Of a stretch of DNA of 64,000 nt, positions 55,750 to 64,000 are shown in pieces; within the stretch, counting starts at the first letter, position 1, and every line of letters begins with the position of its first letter. Under the pieces are notes generated by a model. It was given only the letters and a program-made list of their open reading frames with translations. It had not been told where the DNA came from and did not search any database. Origin of the DNA: Hyphomicrobiales bacterium. GTDB taxonomy: Bacteria; Pseudomonadota; Alphaproteobacteria; Rhizobiales; HXMU1428-3. Both the position numbers and the translations under genes were made by a program. The stretch covers positions 39,504 to 103,503 of the forward strand of contig JAJFHX010000037.1 of assembly GCA_021775425.1 (NCBI GenBank), read 5' to 3'.

Positions 55750-56613
55750 TCACCCGCCAAAGCTTTTCACCAGACTGCCCGCGACCATGTGCCAGCCATC
55801 AACGAGGACGAAGAAGATCAGCTTAAAGGGTAGTGATATCATTACCGGGGGCAGCATCATCATACCCATTGACATCAGCACTGAAGCGACGACCATGTCT
55901 ATGACGACAAAGGGCACGAATATTAAAAAGCCGATTTCAAAGGCGCGGCGTAATTCGGAGATCATAAAGGCGGGAATAAGGACTGAGAGGCTGATGTCTT
56001 CAGGTGTTTCCGGTTTTGCTTTGCCTGACATATCCTGAAACAGGGCCAGGTCTTTTTCTCTCACATGGACCCGCATAAATTTGTGAAACGGGAGGGATGC
56101 TCTGGTGAAGGCATCCTGTAGTTCAATTTCTTCTGCGATTAGCGGCTGGATGCCGGTATCATAGGATTCCTGGAAGACGGGCATCATAACAAAGGCCGTG
56201 AGAAACATGGCGAGACTTACTACAACAGTATTTGGCGGCGCCTGCTGGATGCCGATGGCGGTTCGAAGCAGGGAGAGGACAATCACGATGCGGGTGAAAG
56301 AGGTGACCATGATCAGGATCGACGGGGCGACACTGAGAATGGTGACCAGCGCGATGATTTGCAATGCGCGCTCGGTCACGCCAGTGCCCTGACCAAGATC
56401 GATGCTGATATCCTGCGCAGTTGCTGTGCCGGCAAACAGGGTGATGAAACATGCGAGCAGAATTGTTGCGCCGGTTAAAAGTATAGCTCCGTGGAGATAG
56501 CTCGCCCTTTTTGCCATGCTGCGGTTTTCAACGCTTGGCAAAACGCGGCGGACTGATTTTTTGCTGGTGTTCTTCGCCATTTTGAGATGAGTTTCCATTC
56601 GAGCTTTACTCAT
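55750..56613 (-). CDS. fliP: Flagellar type III export protein FliP
   Basis: A core membrane component of the flagellar export gate (FliP5-FliQ4-FliR1). It shows a cleavable signal-like segment (ILLTGATILLACFITLFAG), then ALQIIALVTILSVAPSILIM, TSFTRIVIVLSLLR, and the C-terminal FLIFVPFVVIDMVVASVLMSMGMMM and FKLIFFVLVDGW, all classic. The 287-residue frame is longer than the usual 245 because about 40 basic residues precede the signal segment; internal Met codons offer shorter starts. Its ATG overlaps the fliO stop by 4 bp (ATGA), indicating one operon. Confidence 0.95.
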   Translation of the reverse strand: MSKARMETHLKMAKNTSKKSVRRVLPSVENRSMAKRASYLHGAILLTGATILLACFITLFAGTATAQDISIDLGQGTGVTERALQIIALVTILSVAPSILIMVTSFTRIVIVLSLLRTAIGIQQAPPNTVVVSLAMFLTAFVMMPVFQESYDTGIQPLIAEEIELQDAFTRASLPFHKFMRVHVREKDLALFQDMSGKAKPETPEDISLSVLIPAFMISELRRAFEIGFLIFVPFVVIDMVVASVLMSMGMMMLPPVMISLPFKLIFFVLVDGWHMVAGSLVKSFGG

Positions 56614-56921
56614 GATTCTTCTTTTAAAGGGTGGTGAGGCGCTTTGTTTCGTGACTGATTAACGGGGCTTTCAATGATGATGTCTTTGTTTTGACTGAGG
56701 AGGATCAGATGTTCAGTCTGATCGCGGCGGAACAGGACAAGGCGGGATTTATGATCAAGCGGCAGGGTTTCTATCAGCTCAAGCCGCCGGTTTTTACCTT
56801 TGCGAAATAGCATTTGTGACGGGTTTTGTGGCAGCGCGAATTTTTTGATTAATAACGCCAGACCGAGGATCAACGCGATGACAAATAGCAGAGAAATTGC
56901 CCAGTAGATCATGGTTTCCAC
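56610..56921 (-). CDS. fliO: Flagellar biosynthetic protein FliO
   Basis: A 103-residue small membrane protein that helps FliP assemble. One N-terminal transmembrane helix (IYWAISLLFVIALILGLALL) is followed by a basic cytoplasmic domain with LELIETLPLDHKSRLVLFRRD and HLILLS, the FliO family pattern. It precedes fliP with a 4-bp overlap. It is transcribed divergently from flgB across a 293-bp region that holds a CtrA-type box. Confidence 0.85.
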   Translation of the reverse strand: METMIYWAISLLFVIALILGLALLIKKFALPQNPSQMLFRKGKNRRLELIETLPLDHKSRLVLFRRDQTEHLILLSQNKDIIIESPVNQSRNKAPHHPLKEES

Positions 56922-57123
56922 GGTTTAAATGCCTTTCATCGTTCGCGTTGGTCTTTTCAGTCGTTCGGGAGATGGTCTTCTGGTTATTGTTAAATTCTGA
57001 CAGCATTTTGCGGCTAAAAGTTTTGCCGCCAACAATCAGGCCGCCCTTACCCGGCAATAATTACCTGATTTGCGCCAGTTCACGGGCGTAAAAATGTGCT
57101 TCATCCCCAACAATGGTGATTTC

Positions 57124-57139
57124 TTAACGGCTTATTAAC
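57124..57139. promoter_or_regulatory. CtrA-type binding box
   Basis: TTAACGGCTTATTAAC matches the full CtrA consensus TTAA-N7-TTAAC. It lies between fliO (minus) and flgB (plus), 76 bp before the flgB start, where it could control both directions. Confidence 0.75.
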
Positions 57140-57214
57140 CTTGAGGCGGCAAAATTTGCCTTGTCAGGTGTTTGATTTGTTTTGCGTTTCCTGTTTTGAG
57201 ATTAAGGAGATGCG

Positions 57215-57616
57215 ATGTTAAATGATTTGCCGATTATGGGCTTTGTGCGTGACAAAATGAAATGGCATCAGGCGCGGCAAACGGTTCTTGCCAGTAATGT
57301 TGCAAACGCTGATACCCCTCATTACAAACCCAAAGATTTAAAGCCGATGACTTTTGAGCAGCATTTGCCGGAAGATCAGCGCCCGCAAACCGGCATGATG
57401 GTGACCAATGCCCGGCATATGAATGTTGGTGGTGGCTTTGGATCGGATTTTGAAAAAAATACCACGAAAGATTTTGAAGTGACACCGACAGGAAATGGTG
57501 TCGTGCTTGAGGACCAGATGGTCAAGGTTGCTAATAACCAGTTTGATTATCAGCTTGCCTCAACAGTTTATTCGCGCTCGCTCGGGATACTGAAAATAGC
57601 CATTGGCCGGGGCTAA
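57215..57616 (+). CDS. flgB: Flagellar basal-body rod protein FlgB
   Basis: A 133-residue proximal rod protein. It contains the rod/hook signature RQTVLASNVANADTPHYKPKDL near the N-terminus (shown in part: LASNVANADTP), and the C-terminal coiled-coil end ANNQFDYQLASTVYSRSLG. AAGGAG lies 8 nt before the ATG. It heads flgB-flgC-fliE. Confidence 0.96.
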   Translation: MLNDLPIMGFVRDKMKWHQARQTVLASNVANADTPHYKPKDLKPMTFEQHLPEDQRPQTGMMVTNARHMNVGGGFGSDFEKNTTKDFEVTPTGNGVVLEDQMVKVANNQFDYQLASTVYSRSLGILKIAIGRG

Positions 57617-57678
57617 GTCATGAGTGAATGCTCATTTCTAACTGCTGATTTTACTCATAGTTTAAGGATGTGTTTCTT

Positions 57679-58089
57679 ATGGATTTAATGAAAAGTCTTA
57701 AAATTGCGGCTTCCGGGCTTGGTGTGCAATCGCACCGGATGCGGATTATTTCTGAAAACATTGCCAATGCGGACAGTATTTCGAACGTGAAAGGCGGTGA
57801 CCCTTATCAGCGCAAGATCGCGACTTTTAATCAGGTTTATAATGAAGAAATCGGGGCTGATATGGTGCAGCACGGGCGGGTTAAGCTTGATAGTGCCGAA
57901 TTTGGTTTGCGGCTTGAGCCGGGGCATCCGGGCGCGAATGACAAAGGCTATATCAAAACACCTAATGTTAACGGAATGGTTGAAGCGATGGATATGCGTG
58001 AGGCGCAGCGGTCGTATGAAGCCAATCTCAATGTAATCACATCAGCGCGGAAAATGCTGGCGAAGACGCTGGAAATATTGCGGGTCTGA
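57679..58089 (+). CDS. flgC: Flagellar basal-body rod protein FlgC
   Basis: A 136-residue rod protein with SLKIAASGLGVQSHRMR, ISENIANADSIS and the C-terminal EAMDMREAQRSYEANLNVI. I start at the ATG at 57679 since FlgC proteins begin near MDLMKSLKIA; a GTG three codons upstream is close to the AAGGA but less typical. It lies 62 bp after flgB. Confidence 0.95.
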   Translation: MDLMKSLKIAASGLGVQSHRMRIISENIANADSISNVKGGDPYQRKIATFNQVYNEEIGADMVQHGRVKLDSAEFGLRLEPGHPGANDKGYIKTPNVNGMVEAMDMREAQRSYEANLNVITSARKMLAKTLEILRV

Positions 58090-58139
58090 ACGGGATTTGC
58101 CTCTCTAAAACTGCAGATGAATTTTAAAAGGACAGTGAC

Positions 58140-58460
58140 ATGACGGTTAGTGCGAATTTTGCAGCCAGCGCATATGCAGATGTGATGAAGGCGGGCGAGC
58201 AGCTTGCTAAAAATGCCAAGACATCCGGCGCGCTTGAAGATACAGGTGAATTTGCTGACCTTGTTAAGGGAGCGCTGAATTCCGTTTCCGAGATGGGAAA
58301 AACGTCTGAGGCCACGGCGGCGCAAGTGGCATCTGGCCAGGGTAATCTGGTTGACCTTGTGACAACAATTGCTGAAACTGAAGTTGCCATTGAAACGCTG
58401 GTGACAACCAGAGACCGGGTCATCAGCGCCTACCGTGATATTATGAATATGCCTATTTAA
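58140..58460 (+). CDS. fliE: Flagellar hook-basal body complex protein FliE
   Basis: A 106-residue adapter between the MS ring and the rod. The C-terminal half has ASGQGNLVDLVTTIAETEVAIETLVTTRDRVISAY (in pieces VDLVTTIAETE, RDRVISAYRDI), the usual FliE end. AAAAGGACA precedes the ATG. The stop codon lies inside the left arm of a hairpin. Confidence 0.93.
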   Translation: MTVSANFAASAYADVMKAGEQLAKNAKTSGALEDTGEFADLVKGALNSVSEMGKTSEATAAQVASGQGNLVDLVTTIAETEVAIETLVTTRDRVISAYRDIMNMPI

Positions 58461-58494
58461 TTGCAGCAAAGCTGCTATTAAATAGAGTCTTTTT
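58455..58494 (+). terminator. Terminator overlapping the fliE stop
   Basis: ATTTAAT-t-GCAGC (58455-58467), loop AAA, GCTGC-t-ATTAAAT (58471-58483), then CTTTTT. The fliE TAA is within the stem. Confidence 0.65.
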
Positions 58495-58543
58495 AGTGCG
58501 CCTTCGGTTGCCCACTTCTTTAGTGCGCCTTCAGGTTGCCCAC
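58492..58543 (+). repeat. Direct repeat of about 24 bp after fliE
   Basis: TTTAGTGCGCCTTC then GGTTGCCCAC (58492-58515) recurs at 58519-58543 with one inserted A. The second copy runs into hairpin copy 4. Confidence 0.8.
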
Positions 58544-58551
58544 CAGCAACC
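58534..58551 (+). repeat. Hairpin repeat, copy 4
   Basis: GGTTGC-CCACCA-GCAACC, the same loop as copies 2 and 3 with a different but still complementary stem. Confidence 0.7.
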
Positions 58552-58826
58552 GGCGCTGGTACGGCGGAGGGCATTGGAGTTGGATTAGGATAAAACTGTT
58601 CGGCTGTGCCTCACTGTACTTTTGTCTGGTTTCACGATTGGCAAATTCGTCCTTTTTTACGTAAACAAGGGCGGCCCTGCAAACGGGTTTGACTTATTTC
58701 ATTTGAGCGCTTTGCGCTCCTTTTAGTTTGGAGAAGTGAAAAGAATCATCGCGGTGTGGTTTGTGGGTGATTTATAATGGCGTTGATTCTTTATTTTAAG
58801 GGCATGATGTTTCAAGGGGCGTTTTG
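58552..58826 (+). other. Insertion-like spacer before fliQ
   Basis: No gene seen. A second terminator-like hairpin GAGCGC (58705-58710), TTT, GCGCTC (58714-58719), then CTTTT lies here. A promoter for fliQ-fliR-flhB is expected but not clear. Confidence 0.45.
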
Positions 58827-59090
58827 ATGACTGGTGCTGAAATTCTTGATGTCGGGCGGGATGCGATTATTGTGTTGCTGAAAGTTTCCGGCCCGCCCAT
58901 GCTGATTGGGTTGCTGGTTGGTGTCATTATTGCGCTGTTTCAGGCGCTGACACAAATTCAGGAAATGACATTGGTGTTTGTGCCAAAGATTGTCGCTATT
59001 TTTGTGACCATGCTGGTTGCCATGCCCTATATGGCTTCGACACTTGGCGGTTTGATGGAGCGCGTGCTTAGCCAGATTGCGAGTGGCTGA
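58827..59090 (+). CDS. fliQ: Flagellar type III export protein FliQ
   Basis: An 87-residue export-gate subunit with two transmembrane helices: PPMLIGLLVGVIIALFQAL and KIVAIFVTMLVAMPYMAS, separated by the conserved TQIQEMTLVFVP. The ATG at 58827 has AAGGGGCG upstream; a TTG one codon earlier is also open. It is followed by fliR and flhB with short gaps (23 and 13 bp). Confidence 0.95.
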   Translation: MTGAEILDVGRDAIIVLLKVSGPPMLIGLLVGVIIALFQALTQIQEMTLVFVPKIVAIFVTMLVAMPYMASTLGGLMERVLSQIASG

Positions 59091-59113
59091 ATGCTTTTCA
59101 GGGGTAGGCGGAA

Positions 59114-59878
59114 ATGAGCGTCAGCTTTGACTATTTACCGGCGACTGCATTTGCTCTGTTTCTGATATTTTCACGGATTGGCCCGCTGGTGATGATGGTG
59201 CCGGCACTTGGTGAACATAGTATGCCCATGCGCTCGCGGCTTGCATTTGCTGTGATGCTTAGCCTTTGTCTTTATCCGGTGCTGATTGATAAAATGCCGC
59301 CCGTTCCCACAACGCTTATGGGGTTGATCGGGGCGAGCCTAAAAGAGGCATTGATCGGATTTGCGTTTGGCAGTCTCATTAAACTGATTTCTTCCGGGTT
59401 GCAGGTGGCTGGTAATGTGATTTCGTTTCAGGCTGGTTTGTCTTTTGCGCAAACGGCAGACCCGAGTACAGGGCGCGCAGATTCTGTGTTTTCAAGCTTT
59501 ATGATGATGCTTGGAACGGTGATGATTTTAACGCTTGATCTCCATCACCTGATATTTGCGGCGATGTATGACAGTTATATTATGTTTCCGCCTCAAAGCA
59601 CTTTTGTGATCGCGCCGTTTAGTGAATCGGCACTGCAGATTGTGGCAGGGGCGTTTAAAATCGGTGTGCAGCTTTCAACGCCGTTTATTGTTTTTGGTCT
59701 GGTGTTCTTTTTAGGGATTGGCATTTTATCCCGGCTCATTCCGCAGATTCAGGTGTTCTTTATCGCAATGCCGGCCAATATCTATATCGGCATATTACTG
59801 TTTGTTCTGCTGCTGAGTGCGATGATGAACTGGTATTTTAATTATTACGAAGCGCAATTGCTTGAATTGATGAGATAA
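59114..59878 (+). CDS. fliR: Flagellar type III export protein FliR
   Basis: A 254-residue gate subunit with about six membrane helices. Recognisable are ALFLIFSRIGPLVMMVPALGE at the start (in part FSRIGPLVM), SLKEALIGFAFG, SFQAGLSFAQTADP and the FIAMPANIYIGI segment. FliR proteins end in a short charged tail as here. GGCGGAAATG: the ribosome binding site GGCGGA is close to the ATG. Confidence 0.95.
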   Translation: MSVSFDYLPATAFALFLIFSRIGPLVMMVPALGEHSMPMRSRLAFAVMLSLCLYPVLIDKMPPVPTTLMGLIGASLKEALIGFAFGSLIKLISSGLQVAGNVISFQAGLSFAQTADPSTGRADSVFSSFMMMLGTVMILTLDLHHLIFAAMYDSYIMFPPQSTFVIAPFSESALQIVAGAFKIGVQLSTPFIVFGLVFFLGIGILSRLIPQIQVFFIAMPANIYIGILLFVLLLSAMMNWYFNYYEAQLLELMR

Positions 59879-59891
59879 GGGGACTTGCATT

Positions 59892-60959
59892 ATGGCTGAT
59901 GAACCCGATGAAAGTGAAAAAACCGAAGACCCCAGTGAGAAAAAGCTGAAAGATGCGCGCGCCAAGGGTAATGTTGTCAAAAGCCAGGAAGTGAACAGCT
60001 GGTTTATGCTGACAGCAGCAACGCTGATGGTTTTGATGTTTGCCGGGAATATGGCTGATGCGCTTTCTGTTAATCTCAAATCATTTCTTGAACATGCGCA
60101 TGACCTTTCAATTGAAGGTACTGGTAGTATCAAACTGATGGAAACGGCACTTTGGTCGGTTCTGGCGGCGATTTCGCTGCCGTTCTTAGTGTTTATCATT
60201 GCGGCGCTTGGTGGCAATCTGGTGCAGCACGGGTTGTTGTTTCAAACAGAAAGCATGCAACCCAAACTTTCTAAAATTTCACCGCTTGCCGGGTTGAAAC
60301 GGTTGTTCTCGATGACATCGCTGGTGAACTTTACCAAGAGTCTGGTTAAGCTCACGATCGTTACTTTGCTGATTTGTCTGGTGATGTGGCCTTCGCAGGA
60401 TAGTTTAGAGGTTATGGTCAGTATGGACCCGGTGATGGTGTTGCCGCATGTGCAGATGCTTTCTTTGAAAATTCTTGGAGCGGTGGTCGCGCTGTATACT
60501 GTTGTTGCTATTGCTGACTACAGCTACCAGAAGCAGCAATGGTGGAATAAGCTGAAAATGACCATGCAGGAAGTCAAAGATGAATATAAGCAGCAGGAAG
60601 GCGACCCGATTGTTAAAGCCAAGATCAGGCAGATCAGAATGGAGCGTGGCCGCAAACGGATGATGGCCGCGGTGCCGGAGGCTTCAGTGGTGATTACCAA
60701 CCCGACGCATTATGCTGTTGCTCTTAAATATGAAACCGGCATGGCCGCGCCTGTATGCCTTGCGAAGGGTGTAGATGCACTGGCGCTTAAAATCAGGGAA
60801 ATTGCGACTGAAAATGATATTCCTCTGGTTGAAAACAGACCATTGGCGCGGGCGCTGCATGCGGTTGTTGAGATTGACCAGGAGATTCCACCAGAGCATT
60901 ATAAGGCCGTTGCGGAGGTGATTGGCTTTGTGATGCGGCAGAAAAAGGCTACAGCCTGA
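59892..60959 (+). CDS. flhB: Flagellar type III export protein FlhB
   Basis: A 355-residue substrate-specificity switch. The N-terminus has the usual ESEKTEDPSEKKLKDARAKG, four membrane helices follow, and the cytoplasmic domain carries the autocleavage site NPTH: cleavage between Asn270 and Pro271 (VITNPTHYAVAL). KGVDALALKIREIA and the ENRPLARAL end are conserved. The C-terminus is short. It closes the fliQRflhB unit. Confidence 0.96.
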   Translation: MADEPDESEKTEDPSEKKLKDARAKGNVVKSQEVNSWFMLTAATLMVLMFAGNMADALSVNLKSFLEHAHDLSIEGTGSIKLMETALWSVLAAISLPFLVFIIAALGGNLVQHGLLFQTESMQPKLSKISPLAGLKRLFSMTSLVNFTKSLVKLTIVTLLICLVMWPSQDSLEVMVSMDPVMVLPHVQMLSLKILGAVVALYTVVAIADYSYQKQQWWNKLKMTMQEVKDEYKQQEGDPIVKAKIRQIRMERGRKRMMAAVPEASVVITNPTHYAVALKYETGMAAPVCLAKGVDALALKIREIATENDIPLVENRPLARALHAVVEIDQEIPPEHYKAVAEVIGFVMRQKKATA

Positions 60960-61042
60960 TGAGAAGGCTTGAATGAAGTTGTTATTTTTGGCTCTCACAA
61001 CCATGAAAACCGGGCTTTAACCGGCCTTAACGGGCTTTAAAA

Positions 61043-63724
61043 GTGGGGAAAAAGCGCAAACTGAATAGGGTGTTGATTAGATTCAAAAACAATCGGTTAC
61101 GGTTGGCGAATCAGTTAAATTTCGAGGCTATGAGTGAAGCAAATGTACCTCTCGATTCTCAAAAGCCTGATCTGGTGCAAGAGGATCGACTAATTGCCAT
61201 GATGTTTTGGCCCGGAAAATTCAGAACCCTGACATGCCTTGGTCTGTTGACTGCGGTGTTGTTTGCTGCGTTTTTTTTGCAGCAGTTTAATGTTGTTCTG
61301 ATTGGTATTCTTGGGCTGCTGGCGACGGTTGGGGTGTTTGCTGTGCTGGCTTATTCTGCCGGTATTCTTGATATTAATTCGCAGAAGCAGGATGTGAATA
61401 TTTTTTCTGCATATGCGGACCACCTGACTGACGGCATGCTGATCACCGATAAAAAAGGTGATGTGCTTTATGCCAATGATGCCTATTTTCATATTCTCCG
61501 GCAACCAAGGGAAAAGGTTGTTGCGACTGTTGAGGGTAGTTTTTCCGGTGACCCATCAATAGCTGAGCCTTTATACAGGCTTTGTCAGGCCGCGATACAG
61601 CTTCGAGACTGGGAAGAAGAAATCTATATTGAAGACGCGGACAAAGGCCTTGATGAAACGTCGGAGGCTGGTTCATCTGGTTTTCGCTGGTTGCGCATTT
61701 CTGTTCGCCCGCTTTATGCGAAAGAGAAAACGGCCCAGGCGAGTGGTGTTGTCTGGCGGTTAACGGACATTACTCTGGAGCGCGGGCAGCGGGACCTAGA
61801 ATATAAAGAGCTGACCAATGCGGTTTATCAGTTTGATCAGGCCCCTGTTGGTTTTTTTACATTTAACGGACTTGGTGAACTTAGTTATATGAACGGCACA
61901 CTGGCCGGATGGCTCGGAATGTCTTCGCGCCCGACGGAGGGGAGTGATATTCATTCCATTTTACCGGCTGAAGGGGTGCAGTTGCTTTTGCAGTCACTGA
62001 CACCTTATTCATCGCTGCGCTCAGTTCAGTATTATGATCTGCTTTGTGCTGATGGGTCGACAATCAGCACCATTCTTTATGGCCGCCCGCATGGTGAAAC
62101 GGCTTATCACGACGCTGAACTTTCTCCGGAAGATATGCATTATGGTGTGCTGGCGCTAAAAGCTGAAGATGCTCCGCAATTATTTGAACCCCAGCGAATG
62201 ACTGAAATGCGACTTGAGCAGTTTTATCATTCCGCCCCGATCGGAATTGCGACGATTGACGGGACCGGGCAGATTTCCAATGCGAACGGTTCTTTTAGAA
62301 TTTTACTGGGCCAGGGTGTTGATGGGCAAAGTAGCACTGATAATTTATTCGAGCTGATTGGGGCTGAAGAGGCTGTGGCACTGAAAGCTGCGCTCGACAG
62401 TGCGGCTGAGGGGAATGCGATTATTGCCCCGGTTGATGTGAAATTTAATCTCAATGGTCAGCGTAGCGGTCAGCTTTATTTCAGCCCGGCGCGGGATATG
62501 GCAGAGGCTGGCGCGGTGGCGATCATATATGCAATTGACACATCAAAGCAGCGCACACTTGAAGAACAATTTGCTCAAAGCCAGAAAATGCAGGCGGTTG
62601 GTCAGCTGGCGGGTGGTATCGCGCATGACTTTAACAATGTGCTGACGGCGATTATTGGGTATTGTGATCTGTTGATCGGCTCGCACCGGCCAACTGACCC
62701 GGCGTTTAAAGATATGATGCATATTAAGCAGAATGCGAACCGGGCAGCGAGCCTTGTTCGGCAATTGCTCGCTTTTTCCCGCCAGCAGACGCTTCGGCCT
62801 GAGGTTCTCTCAATTAATGACGTGATCAAAGATGTGACGGCGATGCTTTCGCGGCTGCTTGGTGAAAAAATTGACCTTAAAGTCGACCATGGCCGGGATC
62901 TCTGGGAAGTGAAAGCCGACCATCATCAGTTTGATCAGGTGATTATTAACCTCGCGGTTAACGCACGTGATGCGATGGTTGATGGCGGCACGTTGACACT
63001 TAAAACGCAGAATATTGCTGAGCATCATTCGCTTGACGAAGAAAAGCGCGGGTTGAAGCCGGGTGAATATGTGCTGCTTGAGATTACTGATACAGGCAGC
63101 GGGATGCCAGAAAGCCTGATTGACAAAATTTTTGAGCCGTTTTTTACCACGAAGGATATTGGCAAAGGCACCGGTCTTGGGCTTTCGATGGTTTATGGCA
63201 TTGTCAAGCAAACTGATGGTTATATCTATGTGGACAGTGAAGAAGGTGTCGGGACCACATTTAAAATTTACTTGCCGCGCCATGTGAGGGATGTGACCCA
63301 GATTGAAACTGCGAAGCCGCTTCCTGTTGAAGAAAAACCGAAAGATTTAACCGGTTCTGAAACTCTGTTGCTGGTGGAAGATGAGGAAGCAGTGCGCAGT
63401 TTTGCCGTCAGAGCACTTTCAACAAGAGGGTATAATGTGCTGGAAGCCAATTCTGGTGTTGATGCGCTTTCTGTTGTTGAGCGTCATGATGGGCCGATTG
63501 ATCTGGTGATTTCTGATGTGATGATGCCGGTGATGGACGGGCCGACGATGCTGACGCATTTGCGGAAAACCATGCCAGATGTGAAGGTGATTTTTATTTC
63601 AGGTTATGCGGAAGATGCATTTGAGAAAAACCTTGATGAAAACGACCATTTTCAGTTTCTGCCAAAACCATTTTCACTGAAACAGCTGGCTGCTGTTGTG
63701 AAAGAAACCTTACAGAAGAACTGA
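61043..63724 (+). CDS. cckA: Hybrid histidine kinase CckA
   Basis: An 893-residue cell-cycle kinase. Two transmembrane helices (about 60-110) precede PAS-type domains (about 130-500; [12 protein letters not shown] is one). The histidine is His528 in [17 protein letters not shown], the ATPase shows [18 protein letters not shown] and [13 protein letters not shown], and the receiver domain accepts phosphate at Asp825 in [13 protein letters not shown]. In alphaproteobacteria CckA passes phosphate through ChpT to CtrA and CpdR. The start is uncertain: GTG at 61043, or ATG at 61130 (864 residues), which removes a basic leader. The position just before recA is conserved. Confidence 0.92.
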   Translation: MGKKRKLNRVLIRFKNNRLRLANQLNFEAMSEANVPLDSQKPDLVQEDRLIAMMFWPGKFRTLTCLGLLTAVLFAAFFLQQFNVVLIGILGLLATVGVFAVLAYSAGILDINSQKQDVNIFSAYADHLTDGMLITDKKGDVLYANDAYFHILRQPREKVVATVEGSFSGDPSIAEPLYRLCQAAIQLRDWEEEIYIEDADKGLDETSEAGSSGFRWLRISVRPLYAKEKTAQASGVVWRLTDITLERGQRDLEYKELTNAVYQFDQAPVGFFTFNGLGELSYMNGTLAGWLGMSSRPTEGSDIHSILPAEGVQLLLQSLTPYSSLRSVQYYDLLCADGSTISTILYGRPHGETAYHDAELSPEDMHYGVLALKAEDAPQLFEPQRMTEMRLEQFYHSAPIGIATIDGTGQISNANGSFRILLGQGVDGQSSTDNLFELIGAEEAVALKAALDSAAEGNAIIAPVDVKFNLNGQRSGQLYFSPARDMAEAGAVAIIYAIDTSKQRTLEEQFAQSQKMQAVGQLAGGIAHDFNNVLTAIIGYCDLLIGSHRPTDPAFKDMMHIKQNANRAASLVRQLLAFSRQQTLRPEVLSINDVIKDVTAMLSRLLGEKIDLKVDHGRDLWEVKADHHQFDQVIINLAVNARDAMVDGGTLTLKTQNIAEHHSLDEEKRGLKPGEYVLLEITDTGSGMPESLIDKIFEPFFTTKDIGKGTGLGLSMVYGIVKQTDGYIYVDSEEGVGTTFKIYLPRHVRDVTQIETAKPLPVEEKPKDLTGSETLLLVEDEEAVRSFAVRALSTRGYNVLEANSGVDALSVVERHDGPIDLVISDVMMPVMDGPTMLTHLRKTMPDVKVIFISGYAEDAFEKNLDENDHFQFLPKPFSLKQLAAVVKETLQKN

Positions 63725-63767
63725 GCTGATGAGGTTATGTCAGCGATGCGAACTGATTCATTTTTTA

Positions 63768-63782
63768 GAACATGAAACGAAC
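63768..63782 (+). promoter_or_regulatory. LexA (SOS) box of recA
   Basis: GAACATGAAACGAAC is an exact alphaproteobacterial SOS box, GAAC-N7-GAAC, 120 bp before the recA start. LexA would repress recA here until DNA damage. Confidence 0.85.
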
Positions 63783-63901
63783 ATAAAACAATAAAGCTAA
63801 TAAATACATGGCCTTATCTCTTGTTGCCAAAAGAGAACAAATGGTGTACATTTAATATCAATTGAATGTTGCATTTACTCATGAAATAAGAGGTAATGAA
63901 G

Positions 63902-64000
63902 ATGGCAAATGTTGGCTTGCAGGTGATTGAAGGGGATATGATGGATAAGGATAAAGCGCTGCAATCGGCGCTGTCGCAGATTGAGAAGAACTTTGGTAAA
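63902..64000 (+). CDS. recA: Recombinase RecA, N-terminal fragment
   Basis: Only the first 33 codons are in the window. They read ...DKDKALQSALSQIEKNFGK, the conserved opening of RecA before the GSIM segment, and continue past the edge. RecA drives homologous recombination and LexA self-cleavage. The ATG at 63902 is 8 nt from AAGAGG; an ATG two codons earlier is too close to it. Confidence 0.93.
   Translation, partial: MANVGLQVIEGDMMDKDKALQSALSQIEKNFGK

Noticed and set aside
61008..61042. Clustered TTAAC-like elements before cckA
   Set aside because: The spacing between TTAA halves is six, not seven, bases; the repeats come from a short duplicated CGGGCTTTAA. Not a canonical CtrA site.

Overview
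The window is a stretch of bacterial chromosome, almost entirely core genes, from an alphaproteobacterium that looks like a Hyphomicrobiales (Rhizobiales) relative of moderate G+C. The evidence is a DUF2865 protein, the NDUFA12 / DUF2155 / aat / accC / accB / aroQ cluster, a B12-dependent ribonucleotide reductase (nrdJ), CckA next to recA, a GAAC-N7-GAAC SOS box in front of recA, and a TTAA-N7-TTAAC CtrA-type box in a flagellar promoter region. I saw no rRNA, tRNA, CRISPR array, insertion sequence or prophage.

Layout. 1-7.5 kb: end of rpiA, gor, an SDR oxidoreductase, class II DAHP synthase, nadE and a GluRS with a HIGN signature, all on +. 7.5-10.7 kb: a gene-poor patch with a possible 37-residue exported peptide, a strong inverted repeat, a beta-barrel-like C-terminal remnant, a GNAT acetyltransferase whose Shine-Dalgarno is sequestered by a hairpin, and a DUF2865 exported protein. 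11-23.6 kb: cysS, cimA, a LOG-family protein, a giant LysM protein with a novel-looking repeated W-P motif, an Atm1-type ABC exporter, psd and pssA (phosphatidylethanolamine synthesis) and a DUF7282 exported protein. 23.7-27.7 kb: radC, map, sfsA, a CinA-type molybdopterin-fold protein and an orphan. 28-32.3 kb: nrdJ, with paired NrdR boxes and a promoter about 530 nt upstream of its start. 32.8-40.5 kb: complex I NDUFA12, a methyltransferase, DUF2155, aat, accC, accB, aroQ, a DsbA-like thiol oxidoreductase and an M48/TPR protease. 41-52.3 kb: an aminotransferase, rne, a 1.5-kb noncoding gap, a cell-wall amidase, PBP1A and prfB with its programmed +1 frameshift. 52.3-55.7 kb: an island of four unrecognised genes plus dispersed hairpin repeats. 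55.7-61 kb: flagellar export and rod genes (fliP, fliO divergent from flgB, flgC, fliE, fliQ, fliR, flhB). 61-64 kb: cckA and the start of recA.

Together the genes serve aromatic and branched-chain amino-acid synthesis, NAD and deoxynucleotide supply, fatty-acid and phospholipid synthesis, envelope building, translation and motility. A regulatory link is visible in the window: CckA is the kinase at the head of the pathway to CtrA, and a CtrA-type box sits between the divergent flagellar operons.

No classical accessory system (defence, biosynthetic cluster, secretion island) was found. The most interesting unexplained items are the seven-copy WxVPxG repeat in the LysM protein, the long nrdJ leader, the SD-masking hairpin of the GNAT gene, and a small family of hairpins with covarying stems and a fixed CCACCA loop.
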